Shown: positions 13,828 to 27,300, counted from the first letter of the stretch. The stretch is 64,000 bases of DNA from Ifrita kowaldi (GCA_013398055.1 VZRS01008351.1:763943-827942), one strand, 5' to 3'. Translations and numbers: made by a program. Notes: generated by a model from the letters alone, not told the origin.

Positions 13828-14422
13828 TACATCTTTGCCATCAACATGGACAGTGGGATTCAGTGCATCCTCAGCAATCTGCTGACGACACCAAGCTGTG
13901 TGGGGGAGTTGGCACGTTTGAGGGAAGGGATGCCATCCAGAGGGACCTGGACAGGCCTCAGAGGTGGCAGGTGGGCCCATGCAAACCTCGTGAAGTATAA
14001 AAAGGACAAGAGCAAAGTCCTGTGTATGGGTGACGGCAATCCCAAGCACAAATACAGGCTGGGCAGAGAACGGATTGAGAGCAGCCCCGAGGAGAAGGAC
14101 CTGGGGGACTTCCAGTATCTAAAGTGGGCTTACAGGAGAGGAACATTTGAGAGGGGCATGCAGTGCTAGGACAAGGAAGAATGGCTTTAAACTGGAAAGG
14201 CATAAATTTAGATTAAATACTAGGAATAAATTCTTTGCTGTGAGGATGGTGAGGCTCAGGTTGTCCAAAGAAGTTATGGATGCCTTATCCCTGGAATTGC
14301 TCAGGCCAGGCTGGATGAGCAACCTCATCTAGTGGAAAGTGTCCCAGACCATGGCAGGGGAGTTGAAACTAGATAATTTTTAAGGTGCCTTCCAACCAAA
14401 ATCGCTCTATGTTTCTATGATT
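13828..14422 (+). mobile_element. CR1 LINE 3' fragment with internal deletion
   Basis: Recognised as the avian non-LTR retrotransposon CR1, sense strand. The left part holds the reverse-transcriptase tail region: catggacagtgggattcag, then gacgacaccaagctg (reads ADDTKL), then gatgccatccagagggacct, then tcccaagcacaaatacaggc. The right part is the CR1 3' end: gaatggctttaaactggaaa, gtggatgcc-like and ctggaattgctcaggccagg stretches, ending in aggtgccttccaacc and the degraded ctatgtttctatgatt tail. Near 14110-14120 the sequence jumps from the coding part (gaaggacctggggga) to a segment near the 3' end (cttccagtatctaaagtggg), so several hundred bases of a normal CR1 are missing. Frameshifts are present and it cannot encode a working protein. 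The part from 13921 onward is repeated in the second copy downstream. Confidence 0.88.
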
Positions 14423-15764
14423 GTTATAAATTTTTGAAGCTGTGCACTTCAAAAGCATTAGTTTCTAAACTAGATCTCACATAGGTTCAATCTCAGCCAA
14501 GTGTTCTTGGTCCTAGAGTTTCAAGACTAAGACTTCCTAGCTAACTCTTCATGGCAGATGAAGTTTTTGTAGTGTCTGGCTTCCTAAGAGGGCACATGGG
14601 TGTGGTCTCTCACCAGGTGCAGCAGGTGATGAACCAAGAGGAGCCAGTGGACATACAAGAAACATCTAATTTGGGGATTGATCTGATGGACAAAGCTGAA
14701 GAGAAACCATAGCAGGAGCTTGTTAGAAGAGTGGGGCACAAAAAAGACAAGAACTAGGATGAGGAAAAAAAGTGGGGGTTGTGACTGGTCAGAAAGTTAC
14801 TGAGAGGTAGGGAAGCAAGCAGGCCTTTTTCAGGGAAACACCTTCTCCTGAGATATGTTAAACTGAGCTGGCAGAGCAACATCTCTGTATTCCTATGCTG
14901 TCACAAAACAGGCGTTAACTTCACTGATTATAGGTGTCCTCATTGTCCTCCCTTTCCTGCTTCGTGGACATTCCCAGCCTCCTTATAGTCTCACACACTC
15001 TGTTAGCACTTGTGTCTGCACTGCAGAGCCATTGGTGCAGACCCAGCAGATTACCCCAACTCGTGGGATGCCTGGCTCCATAGGACCCTGTTTTCCAACT
15101 AGGGAGTTATACTTAAAATGTTCATTAAGATATATTGTTGCAGTCCCTGCAGCAGTTTTACACTATTTAATGCTGTGGTCATGGATAGTTCTGGTAACTC
15201 CAGGAATAGAACTACCACCCCCTCACAGAAAATGGATTGTTTGACACTTTTATTAGTTCCAGCCTTTGTTCCATGGAGATGACAGCCAGTTACCTACACT
15301 GGCATGACTGGTAGGAAAGTAGGTAGAAGGAAAGCACAGCTGACAGCATCTTGCAAGTCGGTGATGCTAAATCAGCATCAGTGCCACGTGCCTTCTCAAT
15401 GAGGACGGGATGTAGAGGTAGAGTCGTGACAGTATGTTCCAAGGTGTCCCTGTGGTTCTCCCAGCTTGCTCTGTCAATGTTTCATCTCAGGTTATTAGTA
15501 TTTATAAAAGCATGCCCTTAAAATAGCTTTATGGTGTTAATAGAAGCAAAAATAGCGGTTCTTGTGCTTAAGTTGTTCATAGCGGGGTAAAATAGGGCTA
15601 AATTGGGCAAGTACAGAAATCGGAATAGCACAACCCAGTTTAAGGGTGACTTTCAAATCCCCTTCATGTCTTAAAAATCACTGACTTTAAGCTAAAATTT
15701 AGACTGGGATACATTCCTTCCTGCTTTACAGAAAATTCTTCTCCCTTTAACAGGCATGATATTT
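13921..15764. repeat. First copy of a near-identical 1844-base direct repeat
   Basis: The 1844 bases here recur at 15766-17609 with a constant offset of 1845. Apart from one base (C at 14748 against G at 16593) I found no difference along the stretches compared. The block starts inside the CR1 fragment and its last bases (aggcatgatattt) abut the N. Beyond the CR1 part, 14423-15764 is non-coding, with no gene that I recognise; the short open frame at 15032-15244 is simply repeated in the second copy. Confidence 0.95.
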
Positions 15765-15765
15765 N
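15765..15765. other. Single ambiguous base marking a probable assembly join
   Basis: The only N that I noticed in the window (atttnaggga). It sits exactly between the two copies of the 1844-base block, as expected for a minimum-size gap placeholder between two contigs whose ends overlap. Confidence 0.9.
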
Positions 15766-16267
15766 AGGGAAGGGATGCCATCCAGAGGGACCTGGACAGG
15801 CCTCAGAGGTGGCAGGTGGGCCCATGCAAACCTCGTGAAGTATAAAAAGGACAAGAGCAAAGTCCTGTGTATGGGTGACGGCAATCCCAAGCACAAATAC
15901 AGGCTGGGCAGAGAACGGATTGAGAGCAGCCCCGAGGAGAAGGACCTGGGGGACTTCCAGTATCTAAAGTGGGCTTACAGGAGAGGAACATTTGAGAGGG
16001 GCATGCAGTGCTAGGACAAGGAAGAATGGCTTTAAACTGGAAAGGCATAAATTTAGATTAAATACTAGGAATAAATTCTTTGCTGTGAGGATGGTGAGGC
16101 TCAGGTTGTCCAAAGAAGTTATGGATGCCTTATCCCTGGAATTGCTCAGGCCAGGCTGGATGAGCAACCTCATCTAGTGGAAAGTGTCCCAGACCATGGC
16201 AGGGGAGTTGAAACTAGATAATTTTTAAGGTGCCTTCCAACCAAAATCGCTCTATGTTTCTATGATT
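15766..16267 (+). mobile_element. Second copy of the CR1 fragment (within the repeated 1844-base block)
   Basis: Identical to 13921-14422 and begins abruptly after the N at 15765, in the middle of the CR1 reverse-transcriptase region (agggaagggatgccatccag). The missing 5' portion shows that this is a copy of the flanking sequence block and not an independent insertion of the element. It probably does not exist as a separate locus in the genome; see the duplicated block. Confidence 0.85.
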
Positions 16268-17609
16268 GTTATAAATTTTTGAAGCTGTGCACTTCAAAAG
16301 CATTAGTTTCTAAACTAGATCTCACATAGGTTCAATCTCAGCCAAGTGTTCTTGGTCCTAGAGTTTCAAGACTAAGACTTCCTAGCTAACTCTTCATGGC
16401 AGATGAAGTTTTTGTAGTGTCTGGCTTCCTAAGAGGGCACATGGGTGTGGTCTCTCACCAGGTGCAGCAGGTGATGAACCAAGAGGAGCCAGTGGACATA
16501 CAAGAAACATCTAATTTGGGGATTGATCTGATGGACAAAGCTGAAGAGAAACCATAGCAGGAGCTTGTTAGAAGAGTGGGGCACAAAAAAGAGAAGAACT
16601 AGGATGAGGAAAAAAAGTGGGGGTTGTGACTGGTCAGAAAGTTACTGAGAGGTAGGGAAGCAAGCAGGCCTTTTTCAGGGAAACACCTTCTCCTGAGATA
16701 TGTTAAACTGAGCTGGCAGAGCAACATCTCTGTATTCCTATGCTGTCACAAAACAGGCGTTAACTTCACTGATTATAGGTGTCCTCATTGTCCTCCCTTT
16801 CCTGCTTCGTGGACATTCCCAGCCTCCTTATAGTCTCACACACTCTGTTAGCACTTGTGTCTGCACTGCAGAGCCATTGGTGCAGACCCAGCAGATTACC
16901 CCAACTCGTGGGATGCCTGGCTCCATAGGACCCTGTTTTCCAACTAGGGAGTTATACTTAAAATGTTCATTAAGATATATTGTTGCAGTCCCTGCAGCAG
17001 TTTTACACTATTTAATGCTGTGGTCATGGATAGTTCTGGTAACTCCAGGAATAGAACTACCACCCCCTCACAGAAAATGGATTGTTTGACACTTTTATTA
17101 GTTCCAGCCTTTGTTCCATGGAGATGACAGCCAGTTACCTACACTGGCATGACTGGTAGGAAAGTAGGTAGAAGGAAAGCACAGCTGACAGCATCTTGCA
17201 AGTCGGTGATGCTAAATCAGCATCAGTGCCACGTGCCTTCTCAATGAGGACGGGATGTAGAGGTAGAGTCGTGACAGTATGTTCCAAGGTGTCCCTGTGG
17301 TTCTCCCAGCTTGCTCTGTCAATGTTTCATCTCAGGTTATTAGTATTTATAAAAGCATGCCCTTAAAATAGCTTTATGGTGTTAATAGAAGCAAAAATAG
17401 CGGTTCTTGTGCTTAAGTTGTTCATAGCGGGGTAAAATAGGGCTAAATTGGGCAAGTACAGAAATCGGAATAGCACAACCCAGTTTAAGGGTGACTTTCA
17501 AATCCCCTTCATGTCTTAAAAATCACTGACTTTAAGCTAAAATTTAGACTGGGATACATTCCTTCCTGCTTTACAGAAAATTCTTCTCCCTTTAACAGGC
17601 ATGATATTT
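15766..17609. repeat. Second copy of the 1844-base direct repeat
   Basis: Copy of 13921-15764 starting immediately after the ambiguous base. It ends at aggcatgatattt (17609), after which unique sequence (ggggtgactttttcttg) begins. Near-identity, a boundary exactly at an N, and a start in the middle of a transposon are what overlapping, unmerged contig ends look like. A real recent tandem duplication is possible but less likely. Confidence 0.95.
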
Positions 17610-17769
17610 GGGGTGACTTTTTCTTGAAGTCTGCTTAAATCTACTCACTAAGTCTTCCACTCACAAGTGGAGCAACCACAAAATTCTCCAACTTCTGAAA
17701 AACACATTATTTCAGAAAAATCTTTCAGATTTGCATTTGACATTTGCAAAATAGACATGTGGATCCTCC

Positions 17770-18345
17770 TGTTGTGGGTTGACCCTGACTGGACACCAGC
17801 TGCTCAGCAAATCTGCCCTGTCACTTCCCTTCTCAGCTGGACAGGGAGGCAAGAGAAAATATTATGAAAGGCTCATGGGCTGAGAGATCACACACCAATT
17901 GCCATCACAAGCCAAACAGACCCCACTTGGGGAAATTAGTTTATCACCAATAAAATCAGAGAAAAATAATGAGAAAATAAAATCTGAATCTTAAAACACC
18001 TTCCCACCACCCCTCCCTCCTTCACTCTCATCTATCTCCTCCCCTCAAATGTCACAGGAGGACAGGAATGGGGGCTGTGGTCAGTTCATCCTTCGTCTCT
18101 GCCGCTCCTTCCTTCTCAGTGGGACGACTCTTCACAGTTCCTACTCCAGTGTGGAGCCCCTCCCATGGGAGACAGTAGGGACACAGTTCTCTTACCATGG
18201 GCTGCCCATGCTCCAGCTCCTGGAGCACCTCCTGACACTCCTTCTGCACTGACCTTGGTGTCTGAGGAATGGTTTCTCTCACAGATTCTCACTCCCCTCT
18301 TCAGCTGCAGCTTCAGAGAGAACTGAAAAAATTTTATTCACCACC
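17770..18345 (-). mobile_element. Degraded endogenous retrovirus LTR fragment (avian ERV type)
   Basis: Begins tgttgtgggttgaccctgac, followed by ggacaccagctgctcagcaa, cttctcagctggacagggag, ggggaaattagtttatcacc, aaatcttaaaacacc-like and cttcccaccacccctccctc stretches, gtcagttcatccttcgtctc, ctgccgctccttccttctca, and ctccttctgcactgaccttggtgtctg. I recognise this order as an LTR family widespread in bird genomes. It is shorter than the copies I recall, because the repeated tandem blocks in the middle are mostly missing. By analogy with related LTRs the sense strand is probably minus, with the terminal ...CA of the element at 17770, but I am not certain. No retroviral gene flanks it in the window, so it is probably a solo or broken LTR. 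The left edge (TG at 17770) is firmer than the right edge, which fades after about 18320 and could reach about 18480. Confidence 0.72.
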
Positions 18346-21300
18346 TACAGAATATGGAGAGGGAAGCGTACAGGGTATTGCATTTATTTTTCTTATCAAA
18401 TTATTTCTTAAATAGGCATAGCAGTCTGTATGTGTCTATCCCAGGCACAGTGGATCAATGACATTCTGGCACCAAAACTGATGAATTGTTAGCTGTTCTT
18501 CTCTAGACAGTGTTGATCACATTTCACTGAGATACCCACACCTTTTTTTTTTTCCAAATTCGCTATATGTCTGTAAGTGTCCTCTGTGATCATTGCCAGA
18601 TGAGCCGCAGACAATATTTGAAGTAACATACTGCATGTTCTAGGACAAGACAAGGAAACACAGACTATTACAACAGTGTGCCCAAATTCCAACCTCACTT
18701 GACACTGGAGTCAATCTCAATCACATCAGTGAAGTATAAGGGAAGCTCTGGAGAAAAACGAGGAAAATTAGTTACTTTATCATGCCTTGGCATAATAAAA
18801 AGTAGTTTTAATATTTGATAATCAGAAAAACTTTATCATCAGGTTTTTGGGACTGATATTTTTCCTGTAGTAAACTACTAATTGTCTGGAGTGACTATAC
18901 AACTTTTTTTAAAATAGGCTGGTTTCTTATTTGCAATACTTACAAACTTCTTATAAATCTTGTTTCAGAAAGGAAACAACACAGTAATAAAATTGGAGCT
19001 TTTCCCATTTTGTTTCCTTTAAAATTTGCAGTTGTTTTAGACAAAAATATTTGTCTGTTTTGCTGATTTCTTTTTTTGCCAGTGCTAAAACAATATCCCA
19101 TGTAAACTGAAGAGGCTGACAAATTAATTTTTGTGGTTTAATATCAAGCAAATAAATCTTACCATTACTAATTATTTTTCGACCTTGCATATGAGAATAG
19201 GATTAGACTGACTACAACTGACACTGATTATATGAGACAGGATGTTATTAAATCCCTTTGGGGAGCTTTTGAAAGATCCACTACATTTAGAGAAGAGAGC
19301 TTTTCTCTGTACTAGCTCATTTATGGAGCAATTACATGGGACTTACTACAAAAACGATGTCAGGAAAAGCACTGAACAAACAGCTAAAGTGGAACTCACA
19401 TCACTCCCATCTCTGTCAAAACATCTCACAGCCTCACAGCCTTAAAATATTTCATCAAGATTACCTATGGCAAAGCCTTTTGCTATATATCAGTAAAAGG
19501 TATGAGATAGATTAGATTAAGACTACATGGAGGAGAACTTGTTCTGGATCTGAAGGCAGCAGAGATTTCTCCTTGCTCAAATGGCTTCTTTGCACCAAGA
19601 GCCCAAATTTTATTAATTTTGCAGGCTTGAAAATCCTAATGTTTTCATTTAAGCCATCTCAGGATTTTCAAGTTTTATTATTTCATCAGAACACTCTTAT
19701 AGAGGGTTTCTCAGTGAAGTGCAGAGAAATATGCAAAATGTACTGGCTTGAAAAACCTCTGCTCATTCTGGAAAAACCTGTGGCTAGATTGCCTGGTTTG
19801 TTTGGTTGGGGTCTTTTCAAAATCAAGATTTTTCAGATGATTTTTAGGAGCAGTTTACAATTTTGTACATAAAAGTATGCAAATACAAAATGGAGAGCCA
19901 GGTAAAGACCATTTCCAAAACTGTGTTCCTACAACTGTTTTCCTAATATCCATAGCTGAGAACGAAAAGGCATAGTGAAGTGCCACAGAACTGTTTGTAT
20001 TAAATACGTACACACCTATTGATTATGACATTTGCAGTTCAAGAACATCAAAAAAGCTGAGAAAGATGCATAATCCAAAGTAATACTGATAGCTCACTGA
20101 AGAGCCAACAGTACCGAGGTGACAGACTGCAGAGACTTATTCTCACCCCCAGTTTGATTTGAAAGTTGATATTGCTGTAAATTCATGTGATGGCAGCACT
20201 TAATACTTGGGCCCTCACATTTCATATGTCTTCCCTGAGTGTCTTCACATACTTAATCCAAGTCCAGTATGGAAGAAGTTAAAAGATACTTAAATGTTCT
20301 TTCCTTAGGTACAACTCGGTACAACTGAAGTAACAGACTGGAATTCGCTTATGGCTTTTCCTCAGTGTCTCAGAGACCATCATCTTGCTGCCAGTAGCCC
20401 TTGACATGACGCCAAACCCAGGGCAGACTTAGAGCAGTGGCAAGAGCCTCAGCAGGGTGATCCTTTCCCACAGACACTGAGATTCTCTGCTGCTCTCTGT
20501 AGCACTCCTGAAATACTTCATGTATGTAAAGATGCGTTCATGGTCCAGAAGGTCCCTACTTTGCTGTACCCACTGGTAATTGATGGGTAGGATTTTCTGC
20601 ATGTGTAGTGATCACTGACCAGAGGGAAAGTTTATGCAAAAATTCTGATTCATAAATATGGATATGCTTGCGTGAGGAAAAACTGATTTTTTTATTGAGT
20701 TTGTCCTTCCAGGCATGTTATGTTGCATTTCTGATATTACAAAGGAATAAAGAAACTCTGTGTGAGGTATTCTGCATGGCCAAATATTGTAGTCCTTACT
20801 CAGAGCTTACTCAGGAAAAAACACCTTTGACTTCAGTGAGGATTTGCTTGACTAAGGACTGCACAGACTGTTTTGAATCTTACCAGCATTGCTTGATGCT
20901 AATGTTGGGCAACAGTTCTCATTGCTAATTTGCCTGCCTCGTCCTTCTACTGGGCTCGGGATCTGCTTTTGCTGTGTGTTATTCATAGCTTCTATTGCTA
21001 GTTTAGATTGCTTCTCTTTGTGCTTTTCTTTCCCAGCAAACATTTTGCAGCTACTGTTCTGCTGCTGGTAGATGAGCACAGAACCTGATATGCAGGACTT
21101 GAACCTCAGCCCAGATTCAATTAACACAGTTAAACACGTTCTCACTATGGTGCTCAGAAGGCATTTTGATGACCCTCTTTCAATGAAGCATAAATTTGTT
21201 TAAGCTGATGTTTTTACAATGCAAAAATATAAGGGCTTGATTCACAGATCTTAAGACCAAATGCTTCTCCAGTAAAATAGATGGAGTAGCACCCATTTAG

Positions 21301-24300
21301 AGCTGTCACAAGGTCAATTGTAAATGCTTATTCTGACCTACAATAGTCACCCAAGAAAGTTTCTAAACGTGTGCTGTAGCATCACTGTTTTGTAGTTTTA
21401 ATAATACTGCTTTAAAGTAATATCCTGAGTAATAATTAATACCAGATTATGCCATACCCTTCTAATATGCAGCAAATCTAGCAAGATTATCACTCGTATG
21501 TCTTATGAGCCACACCTAGCCATGGTTTATCCTCTATTCATGCTACAGGGTACGAAATTCCTGGGTGCCAACCTGCCTATGGCAACCTAGAATTCTCCAG
21601 GGCAGGCTCGCAAAATCTTCACCTACTCTCTGGGACAGGTAACTAATAAGTGATGTTTTGTGAAGTTATGCTTTCTTTCTAACTTTCTGATGTCTGTAAA
21701 AATGTTTCATTTCTTCATGTCAGTCTGTGGTCTCTCATTGTTCAGTTCCACTATGTTTTCTGGACTAGGGGAGTAACAGCAGATCTGTTTGTTATAGTAC
21801 TCTAGATGCTTGCCTCAGCCAAGCCTGTAATAATTGTTATTAACATGCATAAAAACTGAAAGTTGTTTAAGAAGCTGCAAAATCCACAGCTGCCTACTAC
21901 CACTTAATCGCTTTTTCTGATGAAGTAGTTTGACAATACGGGTGCATTGCACTTCACTGTTGATACCACAGTTATCTGGGCAGTTCACCCACCTTTCTTA
22001 ATTGCTGGTATGTATATATATTCTCTTTCCTTTATCAGGTTTACATTAACCTTGGGTCTCCTGAACTAAGGATTTTTTCAATGCTATAGGTACAAAATAC
22101 TGAAAGGATGGAGGAGTTATGACTGACTCTGGTTTATATTTCTATGCAGCATGTAGTATAAGTTTAAGTAATGACTCAGTTTTCTTTATTTTGCTTAAAT
22201 TCTCTTCTACCTTTCTCCTGAAAGCACTGTCTGTTCTTTTTTGCTTGACTTTATTTCAAGTGGCAGGTATGTAGAAGAAATGTCATTCACTAATCCTATA
22301 GCTTTCAGTGACATATGAAATATTGTAATATATTTCAAAGTAAGAAGGTAATTAGGTTAAAAAAAAGACTAAGCTTCAGATTTGTTCTTGCAGTCTATTG
22401 ATTTTCTCTGAATAATGTGTGAGAATTTTCATCTTAAGAGTGCTGCTAGTGTAGGGAAGACATAAGTGAGATTCTTTTTGGTATTTTTTCCCACGGTCTA
22501 CACTCTGTGGAGTAAAAAAACTCAGCAATCTTGAAAAAGTGGTCTAAATTCCTGCTTTTCAATCCCCTGGGATTCTGCAGATACACTCTACTCTTACCTG
22601 GAGCTTGATGCAAAAAAAACTTTGCTCTACTGCTTGTTCTTGCTAAAATCAAGAGATGATCAGTGAAGTGAAACGTAATCCGGGCATATAAAACTCTTTC
22701 AAAAAATGTTTGACTCTAATTCCAACTTGGTTAAATATTTGGAAATCCTTTAAAATGAGAACAAATTCATACATTCACAGTGTAATCAGTGAGTTTGATC
22801 TTGCATTCTGTTTTTAAATGGATGTCCACATGGAAGTTCTGAGTCTTGGGATGACACCCAGTCATCTTTCTGTAGAGCTCACTAAAAAAATATCTTTTTT
22901 TCCTACCACCACTGTCTACTTGTAGTTGTTACTTACAAAATTAAAAAAAGCTTACTCTTGTAGAGGACAATACCACAGTTTATCTCCATGTGTACTACAA
23001 CTTAAAATGCACAAATCCAGCATTTTAGCTCAGGCTATTTAGCCATTTCATAAAAAAATTAAAATAAACAGCCATTGAAAGATAATTTTCATTTTCCTGC
23101 CTGCTTTTTGGAAAGTTCACAAGGATCTAAACTTTTAGAGAAATTTTTGTATTTCCTGAAAGCCAGCTTGTTTCTTTCCTGTTGATTAACTCCGATCTTA
23201 ATCGCACTGTTTCAACATATCTAGGCTGTAAAAATATATCTGGAAACTTGCTTTCGAGTTATATTGGAAAATACCATCTCGCTGAAGGAACTAATAAAAA
23301 ACCCAAACATTTGTTTGGTAAAATGAAAGATAGTGAGTATGACAAAATGAGGATAGGTTCTATTTTATCCAGCCTGATGCACCTTAACCTTTAAAAACTA
23401 ATAAGAAAGCAGTTACAGTATCAGCAAGAGAGTTAAAGTAAAAACCTATGATTTGATTAACCCAGAATGCTGAAGTAGTTCAGTTATAAGGCACCAAAAA
23501 AACCCCAAAATATATGGCCTGTGTTTATGTAATCCACATCTCAAGGCACAAGAGGAATTTTTGGGAAAGACTGGAGTAATGAATCTGCTTCCTCACTCTG
23601 TACAGTTCTCTGGGGTGCTCTGTCCCCAGGGCAGCTGGAATCAGAGCGCTCCTGGGGCTCCTCTGAAGGAGCACATTGTGCACTGCTTTTCACATGAATA
23701 GTGTGAGCAGCTCTTCAGATGAACACCTGCTGCCTGATTTGGTTCCTCCACATTTGCAGAGAGCTCCTTCATTTGCTGGCTCACTCCAAAAACTACCCAA
23801 GAGCCAGTGTCAAGGTGCAGGACTGGTAACAAGCGTTTGGAGGAATGCAGTCCTGTTCCCTCTCCTTTCCCGTACAGATGCAAAAGAGGTGACAAAACAG
23901 AATCTTACACTGAAATCCAGTGCAGCCAAGGGAGCAGTATAAAATACTGAACTAATAAATTATGACATTCAGCTGGGAGGAAGGTTGTGTGAAATGAAGG
24001 CACAACATGCTGAGCAGTGGGGAACTTGCTAGAGGTGAACTCATTTATACTCTTGCAGAGTAGAAGACTTCTCAGTTAACAAGTCCCAAAATAGTGTGCT
24101 GCAGTGTATAAAACAAGGTAGGGCTCGAAATAATTAGCCACAGATGACAGATGGCAGCTCCTTTCTCTTTTTTTGCTTCTTTTCTTTTGCTGTAATATCA
24201 AGTTGATCAAAGAGCTGAGGATCATTTGTTATTGTAGGAAAACTAAAAATATCTTGAAATATTCAGGCAAAATAAGTTCATTCAGGTACGAACCAGTAGC

Positions 24301-27300
24301 TCTCATTGTTCCTGTTCAACAGCTTATACATGAGTCTATGTGTAGTAATAGTTTCCCTCAGAATCTGAATTACATGTGCACAGCTGAGAACTTGGGTGTG
24401 AGAATTTAGGAGTATTATTTAATCAATTTACTAGATCAAATTATTAATTTATTTAATTTAATTGTTTGCTTGTGTTAACAAACCAGTGATCTACTCTACT
24501 GCCAGAAAGCCTTCCCAAAAGTGTCCGGAGCTCTCCTCTGTGGCATGTCACTTGAGCAATGTCATACAGCTGTGTGTGACGGGAAACAAATGCTAAAGAA
24601 CAGAGATTGCAGTGGAACTGACTGCACTAATGACCACTGGAGGTGTCTGAAGGGTCAGGAAAGAGCAGCATTACCTCTCGTGCTCTTTAGGAGTAATATC
24701 TGGCAAGCATGGGTACTTTTTTAAAGGCAAGCACCTATGGATTCAAGTTAGAGATACAACAGGTTTTTCTGTCGTGTATGACTTCTGTCACAAAAGAGAA
24801 TGAGGATGCAACTGTGACAGATGTAGTTAAAAGGAAAATTCAGTAATTTGCCCAAAAAATGTAATATATAGTTCTTGTAATGGAAGAAAAACAGTAGCAT
24901 CTGCAGTTCCTCCCCTACCACCAGTCCCACAGTAATTCTGTCTGACTGGTTCTAGAGCCAAAAGAGCATATTTAATTTTATCAGCAGTTTAGCATAACCT
25001 TTCTGATGGAAGCATTAAGCCAACCCACCTAAATGAGTCCCTTGAACCAGACAAAGATGAATTTCAAATCAGAGGAAAGATAAAAGGATTGGGAGAGGAA
25101 GAAAATAGAAAGGAATGAAACAGTTAAGGTGAGAACAGAGATTATAACCTCTGTCAGTTAACCTATGTCTGGATGTTTTATACGAAATAAAACAGGAACA
25201 AAATTCTATCCCTACTGCTAAAGCACATTTCTCTAGTATTCCCCTACCACACGTCCAACCTCTGTCCTTTAATAGAAAGGGTAAGATCAATTTCAGATTG
25301 CTTCTGGGCAGTGGGCTTCACCCATTCTCATTACATTCCTACTACAAATAAACTGCACCATTCAGGAGGAACAACACTTCTGTTCCAGCACAGCTTTATC
25401 CAGATGAATCGGGGAAATAAACAGACAAAAACAAAAGTGAGAAAGGTTTAATATCACAATTAAAATATAACTTTATAAGCTTGTGAGCTGATGTGGCAGG
25501 CTGCTTTCAGTAATTTCCAGAGGGAGTGCTTATCCATGACTACAAAGTGAAGCAATCTAGGAGCTGGCCACTTGAAGCTGTAAGGAGAGCTACTGCAACT
25601 CAAGGCAGCCTGCTTAATCACCTGGAGAACTCTCTTTAGCTTTCTAATCACATATTGAAGTCTACTTCTAATTTTGCTTCCTCAGTTTTTCAATACCTTA
25701 CTATTTTTTTCCCCTTTCTTATCACCTCTCGGTAGTCTGGATTCCCTAGCGAGATGCAGTGCAGACGGGCAGGATTCTGACCGACATTAAAAACCAGACA
25801 ACAACTGTTCAACAACTTCAAATAACTTTCTGTCTGAGGCAACCCCCTCCGATGGCCTGTGTTACATCAAGACATATTTACTGCAGTCAGCCTTTGCTGC
25901 TGGCTTTCTTATCCTTTTGAACCCTGCAACTTTACACTGTAACTCACCATTTCTGCTGGTCAAATATTTTATGCAAACTTATCAGCCTCTGGGAAGCCAG
26001 GAAATAGTGGCTTTTACAGAGGTGAATCTTCTTCCAGCCATGTGAAGAGCAGAGTCTGGGCAGCAAGCAGTGAAGATCCCTTAATCCCTAGGAAGGGTCA
26101 GGGTCATTATGACTCTGCTCTCTTAGACAAATGCTGTCTGAAATTTGTCATGCCAGCAGTTACCTCCCTTCTCTCCCAGTTTCACCAGCAGCATTTGGAC
26201 AATGCAGACAAAGTGAAGCAGGGCATGAACGTGAACAGAGTCCTTCATTATGGAAAGAAAATAAACATGTACTTCCTACCTCTAGAGAATGAGCCAGAAA
26301 GCATGTATTCCTCCTGGAATCACATGCTGGTTTTCTTCTTCTGGAACCATATTTTCCAGCTCTCCATCCCTTCATTTTCTAGCAATAAAGAGAAACAAAC
26401 TGAACAGGAACAGTGCTTATTCAAACTTCTGTAGGATCACTTACCGAGCCTAAAGGTTTGCATTTAAGCCACGATGGGTCTACCTGCCACAGCTGAAAAC
26501 AATTAGTTGCCACTTATAGGAGAGCCTAAAAGAGGCACTAGGAGGCAGCTTGGAAGAAAGCAGAGATTGCAGTAACAATTTCTGCTGCTTCCACTCTTTC
26601 CCTCTGCTTTAGTCACCTTTGAATTTGGGCACAAGGCTCCTGCTGTTTCACTGTGAACTGCATTCATTTCTCACATACTCAGGTATTTAACCTCAGAAGC
26701 GTCTCATAAGCAAAAATGCTCATCTCATTAATAGGAGACAGAAACATATGTGGAAGGTTCCAGTTCCAAATCAAGGTAGCAGAAGTATTAAATCAGTCCT
26801 CAGAGAGCTGGCTCAGCCCTTCAGTCTCTGCTCAGCCCTGCACCAAGTACTGGGCTGAGGATCCCAGTGACAGTGCACATCCTGGTTTGTAAGTCCATAT
26901 TCTTCCTTCTCCATGAGCTGCTCTGTACCCTTGCAGGTCTGGATTCTCACAGTTCATTTTCATTTGCCCTTTTGTATTTTTTCAGTACACTGGAGGAATC
27001 AAAATTGTCTGCTGAAGAAACTTCATTTAAAATAATCAAAACGCCTTTCGTGTCTATTTTTGAAAGCTGTGATTTTATTCATGGTATTTCTATTCAATCC
27101 GTTCAGAACCTCAGGTTATGGATAGCACCTTTAAATAAAGGAAAACGTGTGTCTTTATTATGAGCATATTTTTAAAACCTTGTCACGTTTCACTGACAAT
27201 AATGGCATTCATTTAAGACAACTCAGTGCTGACAGATGGTCCTCTAAGGGTTTATTGCATGTCAACATGTAACTGAATTTTCATGTCTTAATCACCTCAT

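Noticed and set aside
13825..14203. Several overlapping frames on both strands with exact copies 1845 bases downstream
   Set aside because: They are readings of a broken CR1 element and of its repeated copy, not genes.
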